From Agrobacterium vitis (GTDB lineage: Bacteria; Pseudomonadota; Alphaproteobacteria; Rhizobiales; Rhizobiaceae): a stretch of 64,000 bases of DNA. The translations under genes and the position numbers were made by a program. The notes beneath the pieces are model-generated. The model was not told the origin of the DNA. It worked only from the letters and a program-made list of their open reading frames with translations, and did no database searches. Within the stretch, counting starts at the first letter, position 1; each line of letters opens with the position of its first letter. Positions 35,972 through 44,789 of this stretch are shown one piece after another. The stretch spans positions 124,001 to 188,000 of the forward strand of contig NZ_AP023275.1 in the NCBI RefSeq assembly GCF_013426735.1, given 5' to 3'.

Positions 35972-37216
35972 TCACGCAATTCTTCGGTCTCCTTGGTCAT
36001 TTGCCTTCATCAGAGCCATCAACATTGGCCCAAGGGAAAACTCGCCGCGCTCAGAGCGCCTGGTAAGATCCCGCAGATAGCCGCCTGCCGACGTTATTAA
36101 ATTTGACCGCTCGAGAATGCATGCCATCGCCACCGCGGCATTTTCCGGCCCCATGGCGTTGCACGCCTCCTCGTAGGCAGAGGGGCTGACGCCGAGCATT
36201 GAGCGCACAACGATGGCCGCCTTCATGAGTTCGCGCCAGTGCTCGATGCGCCCGCCGGGTCCATAATCAGTTATCTGGGGGCAGGCCCGGAGAACCATTC
36301 CAAGCGGGAAAACCTTTATCGGTTCAGGCTTGGCCTTCTCCCGCTCGATCGGCGCGCTCTTGGTTTGTGGCTTATACCCGAGGCTCCCGCCCTGCTCTTT
36401 TCCAGAGCTAGGTTCAAGTTCATTTATGGATTCTGTGTTTGAATTCTGTATATGGCGGTCATCCTGAATGGCATTGCCATGCATTCCATCTGTTTTAAGC
36501 TGCGTTTCCAGGACGTTGAGCACCTCTTCCCGTAGGAGTTCCATCTCGTCGAGCGTGGTCTCAACCTGTAACCGGTTCGGGTAGCGCGCGAGGCGCGCGA
36601 GGATGCCGACGTACTCGGACTCCACCTGATCCCAATTGCCCGTAGCGCCGTCTTCCCGCGCGGCCGAGATCAATTTGCGCACATCGCGACGGCAGATCGT
36701 CAGCGCTTCCCTTGCCCGACGAAAGCGCACGCGCTCAGCGGCGACATCCTGTGCCATCAAGGCGAGCTCCGTGGCACGAGCCAGCAGCGGCGTAAGGTCA
36801 AACCCGTAGGCCTGTTCGATCTCGCCATCCCGGTTGCGGTGCGCGTAGCGTTTACCGTTCGGGCTGTCGCGCCGCAGGATAAGGCCGGCATCGACAAGCG
36901 CGGCGAGTTGCCGGCGTAGCGTCGTCTCGGTGATTCCATGAGCCCGCACTGACAACTGGGCGTTGGATGGGAATACGACCAGGCCCTGGCTCGGATCGAG
37001 TTCCGCGTGAGGGTGAAACGTCAGCAGGGCATCAAGGACGGCGAGTGCCCGGTCCTGGATTCCCAGCCGTTCCCGTGCCTCACATACGTCTCGAAAGACC
37101 TTCCACTTCTCGATGCTCGTTTCCGGCCGCGGATTCTCGATCGCCATTTGGCTGCGTACCAAGGCGAGCGACATCGGCCGCCGCCCAAAGGGCGTCGTCA
37201 CATGTCCCGTCTGCAT
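35972..37216 (-). CDS. repC: Replication initiator RepC
   Basis: The 414-residue protein has the RepC layout: MQTGHVTTPFGRRPMSLALV at the start, a winged-helix DNA-binding N-domain (SNAQLSVRAHGITETTLRRQ, LVDAGLILRRDSPNGKRY), a variable linker and a C-terminal domain (YGPGGRIEHWRELMKAAIVV, GPENAAVAMACILERS, ITSAGGYLRDLTRR). RepC is the essential initiator of repABC plasmids and acts at an origin inside its own gene. It follows repB after a 156-base spacer that encodes the antisense RNA on the other strand. It looks complete. Confidence 0.97.
   Translation of the reverse strand: MQTGHVTTPFGRRPMSLALVRSQMAIENPRPETSIEKWKVFRDVCEARERLGIQDRALAVLDALLTFHPHAELDPSQGLVVFPSNAQLSVRAHGITETTLRRQLAALVDAGLILRRDSPNGKRYAHRNRDGEIEQAYGFDLTPLLARATELALMAQDVAAERVRFRRAREALTICRRDVRKLISAAREDGATGNWDQVESEYVGILARLARYPNRLQVETTLDEMELLREEVLNVLETQLKTDGMHGNAIQDDRHIQNSNTESINELEPSSGKEQGGSLGYKPQTKSAPIEREKAKPEPIKVFPLGMVLRACPQITDYGPGGRIEHWRELMKAAIVVRSMLGVSPSAYEEACNAMGPENAAVAMACILERSNLITSAGGYLRDLTRRSERGEFSLGPMLMALMKANDQGDRRIA
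36405..36470. other. AT-rich segment within repC, candidate oriV
   Basis: A locally AT-rich stretch (TTCATTTATGGATTCTGTG and following) lies in the variable middle of repC. In studied repABC plasmids the origin lies in such a stretch within repC. No iterons are visible. Inferred from position only. Confidence 0.35.
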
Positions 37217-37274
37217 TTTTCTCTTACCTTGCTTCAGGCAAAAGAAATCCGCTCACCAAATCGGCGCCAAGACT

Positions 37275-37303
37275 CTTGACTGTGATTCCGGGAAATGCGA
37301 TTC
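37275..37303 (+). promoter_or_regulatory. Promoter of the repABC antisense RNA
   Basis: TTGACT (37275-37280) and GATTCT (37298-37303) with a 17-base spacer lie in the repB-repC spacer on the strand opposite to repABC, where the ctRNA promoter of repABC plasmids sits. Confidence 0.7.
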
Positions 37304-37309
37304 TCGATC

Positions 37310-37363
37310 CTGCTAGAGATGACGAGAGAGGCTTCCACGGTTCGCCGTTCGGGGGCCTTTTTC
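37310..37363 (+). ncRNA. repE: RepE-type antisense RNA (incompatibility RNA, inc-alpha)
   Basis: Downstream of the promoter the predicted RNA of about 55 nt ends in a GC-rich hairpin (GGCTTCCACGG, loop TTCG, CCGTTCGGGGGCC) followed by a T-rich run at 37357-37364. It is complementary to the leader of repC mRNA. Known RepE RNAs repress repC and determine incompatibility. Size, position and terminator all fit; the ends are estimates. Confidence 0.8.
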
Positions 37364-37366
37364 TTT
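37329..37366 (+). terminator. Intrinsic terminator of the antisense RNA
   Basis: Hairpin formed by GGCTTCCACGG and CCGTTCGGGGGCC around TTCG, followed by TTTTTCTTTT. The stem is also the functional loop of RepE-type RNAs. Confidence 0.75.
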
Positions 37367-37372
37367 TGCGGT

Positions 37373-38368
37373 TCAGTCTCCGTTGGTTTCGTTCTTCGAC
37401 CCCTTGTACTCCTCGTACAAGCGGTCCATGCGAGAAGACAGCCATTCGCTGAAGGGCTTGGCTTCGACATTCGTGAGCTCGATGGCAACTTTCTTTGCTT
37501 TGGCGGTCATCGCGAGATTCAGAGAGCAATCGGACGACACCCAGCCTTTTGCTGCGGTATCGGCTTTGGGCTTTTTCGCAGCCGATTTGGCCTTGTACCG
37601 CTTCACGTAATCATGAAGCTCATCGAACCGCTCGGCTTCGGGGAGCTTCTGGAAGTCGGCCGATGCTGCATGCTCAGCAGCGGCCTTCGAGAGGGCAGGG
37701 GCCAGTATCAACTGCCGGAGGCTGAGCCATCGGTCACGGCCAATCTTCTTGGATGCACCCAGGGCCTGAATGACGGAGGCTGGCACCGCTTCGACGACTG
37801 CGAGCATCTTCGACAGCATCGCCTCGTCGATGGCGAGCGATGACCGAACCGTTTCCTTGGTCATTCCAGACGTGATCAGGTTCTGGGCGAAATAGGCGCG
37901 TTCAATGAACGACAGATTCGAGCGGGCCGCGTTTTCCTGACCCTGCACGATCGCCGAAGTGATATCATCGAGCTTCTTGACAATAGCCTTGACTGGAACT
38001 CCAAGCTCACGAGCGACCCTGAGACGACGGTGACCGAACACCACCATATAACGCTTGGCATCTGCCGAGCTTGGGCGAACCAGAATAGGCGTCGTCTGAC
38101 CCGATTCCTTGATCGCCTGGAGCAGCTCCCGAAACTCCTCTCCATCATCTGAAAGACGATCAGATACGAAGGACACGTCGACCAAGTGTGGATCGAGGCC
38201 CACGATCACCTCGCCTTCCATGAGCTTCTTGGTGTTTTCGGCCATGTCCTCGATCGAGCGAACAACAGTCTTGGCCGCCCCGGTCATGCCATATCCAGGC
38301 TTGGTTGGCGTCTGGCTCGCCGTTATCGCTGCCATATCCAGTTTGGCGAACGGATTTTCACGGGACAT
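37373..38368 (-). CDS. repB: Plasmid partition protein RepB (ParB family)
   Basis: The 331-residue ParB-type protein starts MSRENPFAKLDMAAI. The N-terminal nuclease-fold domain holds ILVRPSSADAKRYMVVFGHR followed by RLRVARELG (ParB box II-like GHRR), with an HTH region after it (FIERAYFAQNLITSGMTKET, MLSKMLAVVEAVP) and a basic C-terminal dimerisation part. It binds parS and works with RepA. It lies between repA and repC in one operon and is complete. Confidence 0.96.
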   Translation of the reverse strand: MSRENPFAKLDMAAITASQTPTKPGYGMTGAAKTVVRSIEDMAENTKKLMEGEVIVGLDPHLVDVSFVSDRLSDDGEEFRELLQAIKESGQTTPILVRPSSADAKRYMVVFGHRRLRVARELGVPVKAIVKKLDDITSAIVQGQENAARSNLSFIERAYFAQNLITSGMTKETVRSSLAIDEAMLSKMLAVVEAVPASVIQALGASKKIGRDRWLSLRQLILAPALSKAAAEHAASADFQKLPEAERFDELHDYVKRYKAKSAAKKPKADTAAKGWVSSDCSLNLAMTAKAKKVAIELTNVEAKPFSEWLSSRMDRLYEEYKGSKNETNGD

Positions 38369-38378
38369 GGATGCCCTC

Positions 38379-38449
38379 CAAAACAGATGTCAACGCCCGT
38401 AAATCCTTGTTCGGGCTCTGCAAAATAACGAAAAAAACGGCTGACAAGT
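38379..38449 (-). repeat. Leader repeat A, repA-repB spacer
   Basis: On the coding strand: ACTTGTCAGCCG, seven T, CGT, then TTTACGGGCGTTGAC and GTTTTGGAGGG before repB. It is homologous in order and spacing to the leader at 35831-35907. The TTTACGGGCGTTGAC block loosely resembles the GTT-N4-GC-N4-AAC pattern of rhizobial parS sites, but it is not a clean palindrome. Confidence 0.6.
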
Positions 38450-38452
38450 AGC

Positions 38453-39643
38453 TCATTTCCGCCCCCAGACGCCATGGATGAGCTCCACGATTTCCGCATT
38501 CGCTGCGTTCAGGCTCTCCATCGCCCGGTCGTAGGTCGCCCGGACGAACTCGCCCCGCTCGACCTCGTACAATGTCTGCTTCTTTATCGAGGCGTCGGAA
38601 ATCGCCGTTGACTTCAGGACATGGTTCCGAAGCATCTGCTGTGCGAACATCGACTGCATGAAGCCGACCATCTGCGCCTGCGGAATATCCGTGGGCTCGA
38701 AACGAGTGATGAGATAGCGGAACCATTGAACGCGCATCTCAGCCCCGGCTTCGGCGACTGGTCCCATGATCCCCCCAAGCATCATGAGAAACTGGCTCAT
38801 CGACATGATGTCCAGCATCTGAGGATGAATGGTGATAAGGATCCCGGTAGAAGCCATGAGGGCGGTAATCGTCAAATAGCCCAGTTGAGGAGGGCAATCG
38901 ATGACGACTACATCGTACTTGTCATCCACCTGCTTCAGAGCGCTGGCGATCCGCATATAGAAGAGTCGGCCATCGTCCCCCTTCTTGGAGGAAATCGCCA
39001 GTGGCACGTCATATTCGTATTCCTGCAGAACCAAGTTCGCCGGCACGACATCCAGTCCAGGAATGTTGGTCGGCTGAATGACGTCAGCGATTGACTTCCG
39101 CTCGTCGTCAAATCGAAGAGCCTCATAAAGAGAGGCAGTATCATCAAGCTCCGGCTGGATTCCGAAAAGCGAAGTCAGTGAAGCCTGCGGGTCGAGGTCG
39201 ATCGCCAGCACACGATGGCCGGTGAGGGCGAGATATTGCGCAAGGTGCGCGGCAGTGGTCGTCTTGCCGCTTCCGCCCTTGAAGTTGACGACCGATACAA
39301 CCTGCATCGGCTCTCCTTCCTTCCGCCTAGGCACGTAGTATCTCTTGTCTGACTTCTTGTTGGCCTCGAGATAGTCCCGAAGCTCCAGCATCTGGTCAGC
39401 CGTATAGTATCGGCGTCCACCGATGGACTCGATTTCCGGTCCTTTCCCGTCAGAATGGAGTTGCCTCAGGTGCGTCTGGGTGACACCCATGAAGTCCGCA
39501 ACTTCAGCAAGCTGAAACTTGCGCAGCCCCTTGCGAGCATCAGGCGGGTACTGCTGGCTGCGCAACATATGCAACGCGCTTGAGATCTTCGCCCCTTGCT
39601 CGGCAATCTCAATATCAAATCTGTTGGGCAGCATATTGCTCAT
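38453..39643 (-). CDS. repA: Plasmid partition ATPase RepA (ParA family)
   Basis: The 396-residue product has an N-terminal MerR/HTH-like region (LAEVADFMGVTQTHLRQLHS) and then a ParA ATPase with deviant Walker A KGGSGKTT at residues 122-129, IDLDPQASLT and VVIDCPPQLG. RepA drives segregation with RepB and represses the repABC promoter. It is the first gene of repABC, divergent from traI; the 374-base gap holds two tra boxes. It appears complete and of normal length. Confidence 0.97.
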   Translation of the reverse strand: MSNMLPNRFDIEIAEQGAKISSALHMLRSQQYPPDARKGLRKFQLAEVADFMGVTQTHLRQLHSDGKGPEIESIGGRRYYTADQMLELRDYLEANKKSDKRYYVPRRKEGEPMQVVSVVNFKGGSGKTTTAAHLAQYLALTGHRVLAIDLDPQASLTSLFGIQPELDDTASLYEALRFDDERKSIADVIQPTNIPGLDVVPANLVLQEYEYDVPLAISSKKGDDGRLFYMRIASALKQVDDKYDVVVIDCPPQLGYLTITALMASTGILITIHPQMLDIMSMSQFLMMLGGIMGPVAEAGAEMRVQWFRYLITRFEPTDIPQAQMVGFMQSMFAQQMLRNHVLKSTAISDASIKKQTLYEVERGEFVRATYDRAMESLNAANAEIVELIHGVWGRK

Positions 39644-39853
39644 TTTGCGAACTATTTCCCGGAGGTCTTCACTTTCGAAAAGATGGCCGGAATGCCATCA
39701 TTTGGGAAACTATCTCCCGATTCCCAACCTGCCGCAAGACATTTAAAGTTAACAGGAAGTTAACGAGTTTGGCGGTGGTCACCGGGCTGCGCCGAATCTT
39801 GAATATCTTTCCACCAGTTAGGCAGATTTCGTTGACCGGGTATAGCCGGTGGA

Positions 39854-39871
39854 AACTGCAGATCTGCAGCT
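39854..39871. promoter_or_regulatory. tra box 1 (TraR-type site)
   Basis: AACTGCAGATCTGCAGCT is an 18-bp near-perfect palindrome centred on GCAGATCTGC, the core of TraR binding sites in Ti and related plasmids. It lies between repA and traI, where such boxes activate both repABC and traI-trb in response to acyl-homoserine lactone. Confidence 0.75.
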
Positions 39872-39942
39872 GCAGAACTTTCGTCCCATGGCGTCGACTG
39901 CCCGGCTGATCGCCATCACGATCTTCCAAAGGTAGAATCATG

Positions 39943-39960
39943 CCCTGCAGATCTGCAGAT
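39943..39960. promoter_or_regulatory. tra box 2 (TraR-type site)
   Basis: CCCTGCAGATCTGCAGAT carries the same 14-bp palindrome, CTGCAGATCTGCAG, 89 bases from box 1 and about 60 bases before the traI start. It is probably the site that controls traI-trb. Confidence 0.75.
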
Positions 39961-40017
39961 AGCCACAGGCCTTTTGAGATGATCTTTCCTCGGCATGTCA
40001 TTCATGCGGAGAACAAG

Positions 40018-40656
40018 ATGCAAATTCTGACCGTTTCGCCACATCGCTATGTCGAGCATTCCAATCTCCTGAAACAGATGCACTGCTTGCGCGCCGCAGT
40101 CTTCCACGAACGTCTTGAATGGGATGTCACGATTGCTGAGACAGGAGAACGAGACGACTACGACGATCTCGACCCGACTTACATCGTTGCGGTCACTGAT
40201 GATGAGAGGGTCGTCGGCTGCGCTCGTCTCCTTCCGGCAATAGGACCGACCATGCTTGAGCGAACGTTCCCGCAGTTGCTGGCAACCGGTTCCCTCAACG
40301 CATCTGACCGAATGATCGAAAGCTCCCGCTTCTGCGTCGACACATCCTTACCCGCGGGCAGGGGAGGGGGCCAACTTCATTCCGCGACACTTACGATGTT
40401 TGCAGGCATCATCGAATGGTCGATGGAAAACGGCTATGACGAGATCGTCACGGCGACCGACCTCCGTTTTGAGCGCATCTTGAACCGAGCCGGATGGCCA
40501 ATGAAGCGGCTTGGCGATCCCGTGGCAGTCGGCAACACTGTCGCTGTTGCAGGAACCTTGCCAGCCGATCAAGCAAGTTTCCACCGGGTATGCCCGTCAG
40601 ACTACCGCTCGATCATCGCCGAATTCCACGGTCGTCAGGTTAGGAGCGCTGCGTGA
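40018..40656 (+). CDS. traI: Acyl-homoserine-lactone synthase TraI (LuxI family)
   Basis: The 212-residue product starts MQILTVSPHRYVEHSNLLKQ; a longer upstream frame would run over the tra box. LuxI catalytic landmarks are present: MHCLRAAVFHERLEWDV (invariant Arg, Phe, Trp), DDYDDLDPTYIVA, GCARLLPA and MIESSRFCV. It makes the quorum signal from S-adenosylmethionine and acyl-ACP. It is the first gene of the conjugation operon, overlapping trbB by 4 bases (GTGA), so signal production rises with the transfer machinery. The matching traR is not in the window. Confidence 0.95.
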   Translation: MQILTVSPHRYVEHSNLLKQMHCLRAAVFHERLEWDVTIAETGERDDYDDLDPTYIVAVTDDERVVGCARLLPAIGPTMLERTFPQLLATGSLNASDRMIESSRFCVDTSLPAGRGGGQLHSATLTMFAGIIEWSMENGYDEIVTATDLRFERILNRAGWPMKRLGDPVAVGNTVAVAGTLPADQASFHRVCPSDYRSIIAEFHGRQVRSAA

Positions 40657-41624
40657 CCCAACTTCGTTCCCATCCACGGTTGGTTCGCAAACTGCAGGAC
40701 GCGCTCGGCGACCAGCTCTGCGTTGCGCTTGAAGACGCGACGGTGGTCGAAATCATGCTCAATCCCGATGGCCGGCTGTTCATCGAGCGGCTGGGTCACG
40801 GCGTGGCAGCTGCCGGCGCGATGAGCCCTGCCGCTGCGGAAGTCGTCATCGGCAGCGTCGCCCACGCGCTCCAGTCAGAGGCCGACAATGAGCGACCAAT
40901 CATCTCTGGCGAACTGCCGATCGGCGGACACCGCTTCGAGGGCCTGTTGCCTCCGATCGTATCAAGTCCGGCATTCACCATCCGTCGGCGCGCTTCTCGT
41001 CTCATCCCGCTCACCGACTACGTGAAGTCGAAGGTGATGACCGAAGCCCAGGCGTCGGCCATTCGCAGCGCGATCGACGCACGGATGAACATCGTCATTT
41101 CGGGGGGCACGGGATCGGGGAAGACCACTCTCGCCAATGCCATTATCGCCGAGGTCGTGGCTGCCGCGCCGGAGGATCGGATGGTGATCCTCGAGGATAC
41201 CACTGAGATCCAATGCGCGGCCGAGAATGCAGTGTCGCTGCATACCAGCGATTCCATCGACATGGCCCGCCTACTGAAAAGCACGATGCGTCTGCGACCC
41301 GACCGCATCATTGTAGGTGAGGTCCGCGATGGCGCGGCACTCACCCTTTTGAAAGCTTGGAATACAGGCCACCCAGGCGGCGTCACCACGATCCATTCGA
41401 ACACGGCGATGTCAGCTCTGCGCCGATTGGAGCAACTGACGGCAGAAGCCAGCCAGCAGCCAATGCAGGAGGTGATCGGCGAGGCCGTCGATCTCATCAT
41501 CTCTATCGAGCGAACGGGAAAGAGGAGGCGGGTCCGCGAGGTCATCCACATCGAGGGTTACCGCAACGGGCGCTATCAGACCGAACATTATGCCCAGATC
41601 GACGAGGACAGCCATGTCGCGTAA
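40653..41624 (+). CDS. trbB: Conjugal transfer ATPase TrbB (VirB11 family)
   Basis: The 323-residue secretion ATPase has Walker [14 protein letters not shown] near residue 150, an Asp box (LEDTTEIQC), Walker B-like [15 protein letters not shown] and the His box [12 protein letters not shown]. It forms a hexamer at the inner membrane powering pilus assembly of the mating channel. It starts with GTG inside the traI stop, and its end overlaps trbC by 11 bases. Confidence 0.96.
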   Translation: MTQLRSHPRLVRKLQDALGDQLCVALEDATVVEIMLNPDGRLFIERLGHGVAAAGAMSPAAAEVVIGSVAHALQSEADNERPIISGELPIGGHRFEGLLPPIVSSPAFTIRRRASRLIPLTDYVKSKVMTEAQASAIRSAIDARMNIVISGGTGSGKTTLANAIIAEVVAAAPEDRMVILEDTTEIQCAAENAVSLHTSDSIDMARLLKSTMRLRPDRIIVGEVRDGAALTLLKAWNTGHPGGVTTIHSNTAMSALRRLEQLTAEASQQPMQEVIGEAVDLIISIERTGKRRRVREVIHIEGYRNGRYQTEHYAQIDEDSHVA

Positions 41625-42018
41625 AATCTCCATTCTTCTTAACCTCGCGATGTTTGTCGCTGTTTCTGTCGGCTTTGCTGACTTCGCACTTGCCTCTTCG
41701 GGCGGCGGCAGTCTGCCGTGGGAATCGCCTCTGGAGCAAATCCAGCAATCGATCACTGGACCGGTCGCCGGCTTTATCGCCTTGGCCGCAGTCGCGATTG
41801 CCGGTGCGATGCTCATCTTCGGCGGCGAATTGAATGATTTCGCGAGGCGGCTTTGCTACGTCGCCCTCGTTGGCGGGGTACTTCTCGGAGCTACCCAGAT
41901 TGTCGCCCTCTTCGGCGCGACCGGTGCCTCGATCGGCGAGGCTCATTCGCAAGCTTGGCGCGGCATGACCGAGCCCTCGATGACGGCGGCCACTGTGGGG
42001 GAGGGGGCTCATGGCTGA
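41614..42018 (+). CDS. trbC: Conjugal pilin TrbC
   Basis: The 134-residue VirB2/TrbC-type prepilin starts [20 protein letters not shown] (signal peptide), has the likely mature start near [10 protein letters not shown], and two hydrophobic segments ([20 protein letters not shown] and [20 protein letters not shown]). In RP4 the pilin is cyclised. The start overlaps trbB by 11 bases and the end overlaps trbD. Confidence 0.92.
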   Translation: MSRKISILLNLAMFVAVSVGFADFALASSGGGSLPWESPLEQIQQSITGPVAGFIALAAVAIAGAMLIFGGELNDFARRLCYVALVGGVLLGATQIVALFGATGASIGEAHSQAWRGMTEPSMTAATVGEGAHG

Positions 42019-42310
42019 GGTCGGCTCTTCTCTGGCACGCTCGCGGGTACACCGAGCGTTGTCGCGTCCGAACCTCTTGATTGGCGCCGATCGCGAACTG
42101 GTTCTGCTGACGGCGCTTGCGGCGGTCATCCTGATCTTCGTCGTGCTGACCTGGTACGCGGCTCTGTTCGGCATCGCGATTTGGCTGGTGGCTGTCGCAG
42201 CCCTTCGCATGATGGCCAAAGCGGATCCGCTGATGCGGAGGGTCTACCTCCGGCATATTTCCTACAAGACCTTTTACCGCGCGACGTCGTCGCCTTGGCG
42301 AACATACTGA
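42011..42310 (+). CDS. trbD: Mating-channel protein TrbD (VirB3 family)
   Basis: A 99-residue small membrane protein with two adjacent hydrophobic segments ([20 protein letters not shown] and [20 protein letters not shown]) and the VirB3-like tail [20 protein letters not shown]. It overlaps trbC by 8 bases and is followed by trbE after 10 bases. Confidence 0.93.
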   Translation: MAEVGSSLARSRVHRALSRPNLLIGADRELVLLTALAAVILIFVVLTWYAALFGIAIWLVAVAALRMMAKADPLMRRVYLRHISYKTFYRATSSPWRTY

Positions 42311-42320
42311 GGTCTTTGCA

Positions 42321-44789
42321 ATGGTTGCCCCCAAATCTTTCCGTCATTCCGGACCGTCGTTTGCCGATCTCGTGCCCTATGCCGGGCTGGTCGACAATGG
42401 TGTCATTCTGCTGAAGGACGGCTCACTGATGGCTGGTTGGTATTTCGCGGGGCCAGACAGCGAAAGCTCCACCGACGGCGAGCGCAACGAGGTGTCGCGA
42501 CAGATCAACGCGATCCTGTCGCGGCTCGGCTCAGGATGGATGATCCAAGTGGACGCCGTGCGCGTGCCGACAGGAGATTACCCTGATGAGGCAGAGTCTC
42601 ATTTTCCAGATCCGGTCACGCGCGCCATCGACGATGAGCGGCGGGCGCATTTCCAGAAGGAGAGGGGGCATTTCGAGAGCCGCCATGCTTTGATCCTGAC
42701 GTGGCGGCCGCCGGAGCCGCGCCGCTCAGGTCTGGCGCGGTATGTCTATTCGGATGCGGCGAGCCGTTCTGCGACCTATGCCGACACGATGTTGCAAAGC
42801 TTCCTGACCTCGATCCGTGAAATCGAGCAATATCTTGCCAATGTCCTGTCGATCCGTCGGATGATGACGCGAGAGATTTCAGAGCGCGGTGGGTTCCGTG
42901 TCGCCCGATACGACGAACTCTTTCAGTTCATCCGTTTCTGCATCACCGGTGAGAACCATCCGGTGCGCCTGCCGGACATCCCCATGTATCTCGACTGGCT
43001 GGTGACGGCCGAGCTGCAGCATGGCCTCACACCCCTGGTGGAAAACCGCTTTCTCGGTGTAGTGGCGATCGACGGCCTACCGGCCGAAAGCTGGCCTGGA
43101 ATCCTCAACACGCTGGACCTGATGCCGCTCACGTATCGCTGGTCGTCCCGCTTTGTCTTTCTTGACGCGGAGGAAGCAAGGGCGCGGCTTGAGCGCACTC
43201 GGAAGAAGTGGCAGCAGAAGGTCAGGCCGTTCTTCGACCAGTTGTTCCAGACGCAATCACGCTCGGTCGATCAGGACGCGATGCTGATGGTGGCGGAGAC
43301 AGAGGACGCGATCGCCGAAGCCTCATCGCAGCTTGTTGCCTATGGCTATTACACACCGGTCATCGTGATCTTCGAAGAGGATGCGATCCGGCTCCAGGAA
43401 AAATGCGAAGCGATCCGTCGCCTGATCCAGGCCGAAGGTTTTGGCGCCCGGATCGAAGCCTTAAACGCCACGGATGCTTTTCTCGGCAGCCTGCCAGGCG
43501 TCTCCTATGCCAATATCCGCGAGCCGCTGATCAACACCCGCAATCTCGCCGATCTCATCCCGCTGAACTCGGTTTGGTCGGGCAGTCCCACCGCGCCTTG
43601 CCCATTCTATCCGCCGGCTTCTCCTCCGTTGATGCAGGTGGCATCCGGTTCGACGCCGTTTCGGCTGAACCTGCATGTCGACGATGTCGGCCATACGCTG
43701 ATCTTCGGTCCGACTGGCTCCGGCAAATCGACGCTGCTGGCGCTGATCGCCGCGCAGTTCCGGCGTTATGCCGATGCCCAGCTATTCGCCTTTGACAAGG
43801 GCGGCTCGATGCTGCCGCTGACGCTCGGCCTAAACGGCGATCACTATCAGATCGGCGGTGATATCACCCCTTCGGCCGGTGCTGAGGTAAGGATGCTCGC
43901 CTTTTGCCCGCTCGCTGAACTGTCGACCGATGGCGACCGCGCCTGGGCCTCCGAGTGGATCGAAACGTTGGTGGCGCTGCAGGGCGTGACCATTACCCCG
44001 GATTATCGCAACGCCATCTCCCGGCAGATCGCACTGATGGCGGATTCGCGCGGCCGCTCTCTGTCTGACTTTGTCTCCGGCGTGCAGATGCGTGAGATCA
44101 AGGACGCCCTGCATCACTACACAGTCGACGGTCCGATGGGGCAATTGCTTGACGCCGAAGAGGACGGTCTGTCGCTTGGCGCGTTCCAGTGCTTCGAGAT
44201 CGAGGAACTGATGAACATGGGCGAGCGCAATCTCGTGCCGGTGCTGCTCTATCTATTTCGTCGTATCGAGAAACGCCTGACCGGCGCTCCCAGCCTGATC
44301 ATCCTCGACGAGGCCTGGCTAATGCTCGGCCATTCGGTGTTTCGCGACAAGATCCGCGAATGGCTGAAGGTGTTGCGCAAAGCCAATTGCGCCGTCGTAC
44401 TTGCCACCCAGTCGATTTCGGATGCCGAGCGATCCGGGATCATCGATGTCTTGAAGGAGAGCTGCCCGACAAAAATCTGCCTACCGAACGGAGCGGCACG
44501 CGAACCCGGCACCCGCGAGTTCTATGAGCGCATTGGCTTCAACGAGCGGCAGATCGAAATCGTCGCAACCGCTATTCCCAAGCGCGAATATTACGTTGTC
44601 TCACCAGAGGGTCGCCGTCTTTTTAACATGGCGCTCGGTCCGGTCGCTCTCTCCTTTGTCGGAGCGACGGGTAAGGAAGACCTGAAGCGCATTCGCACCC
44701 TACATTCCGAACACGGGGCCGCGTGGCCTTGTCCTTGGCTCCAGCAAAGGGGGATCGCCCATGCCGAAGCACTCTTTCCGACCTCTTGA
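42321..44789 (+). CDS. trbE: Mating-channel ATPase TrbE (VirB4 family)
   Basis: The 822-residue protein has the N-terminal CagE/VirB4 domain (residues ~1-430). The C-terminal ATPase carries Walker A FGPTGSGKSTLL near 463, Walker B SLIILDEAWLML near 656 and the downstream VLATQSISDAERSGI. VirB4 ATPases energise pilus and channel assembly at the inner membrane. The gene overlaps trbJ by 29 bases. It is complete and of normal length. Confidence 0.96.
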   Translation: MVAPKSFRHSGPSFADLVPYAGLVDNGVILLKDGSLMAGWYFAGPDSESSTDGERNEVSRQINAILSRLGSGWMIQVDAVRVPTGDYPDEAESHFPDPVTRAIDDERRAHFQKERGHFESRHALILTWRPPEPRRSGLARYVYSDAASRSATYADTMLQSFLTSIREIEQYLANVLSIRRMMTREISERGGFRVARYDELFQFIRFCITGENHPVRLPDIPMYLDWLVTAELQHGLTPLVENRFLGVVAIDGLPAESWPGILNTLDLMPLTYRWSSRFVFLDAEEARARLERTRKKWQQKVRPFFDQLFQTQSRSVDQDAMLMVAETEDAIAEASSQLVAYGYYTPVIVIFEEDAIRLQEKCEAIRRLIQAEGFGARIEALNATDAFLGSLPGVSYANIREPLINTRNLADLIPLNSVWSGSPTAPCPFYPPASPPLMQVASGSTPFRLNLHVDDVGHTLIFGPTGSGKSTLLALIAAQFRRYADAQLFAFDKGGSMLPLTLGLNGDHYQIGGDITPSAGAEVRMLAFCPLAELSTDGDRAWASEWIETLVALQGVTITPDYRNAISRQIALMADSRGRSLSDFVSGVQMREIKDALHHYTVDGPMGQLLDAEEDGLSLGAFQCFEIEELMNMGERNLVPVLLYLFRRIEKRLTGAPSLIILDEAWLMLGHSVFRDKIREWLKVLRKANCAVVLATQSISDAERSGIIDVLKESCPTKICLPNGAAREPGTREFYERIGFNERQIEIVATAIPKREYYVVSPEGRRLFNMALGPVALSFVGATGKEDLKRIRTLHSEHGAAWPCPWLQQRGIAHAEALFPTS

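Noticed and set aside
38379..38449. A clean parS site in the repA-repB spacer
   Set aside because: TTTACGGGCGTTGAC only partly fits the GTT-N4-GC-N4-AAC palindrome, so I report the repeat but do not call parS.
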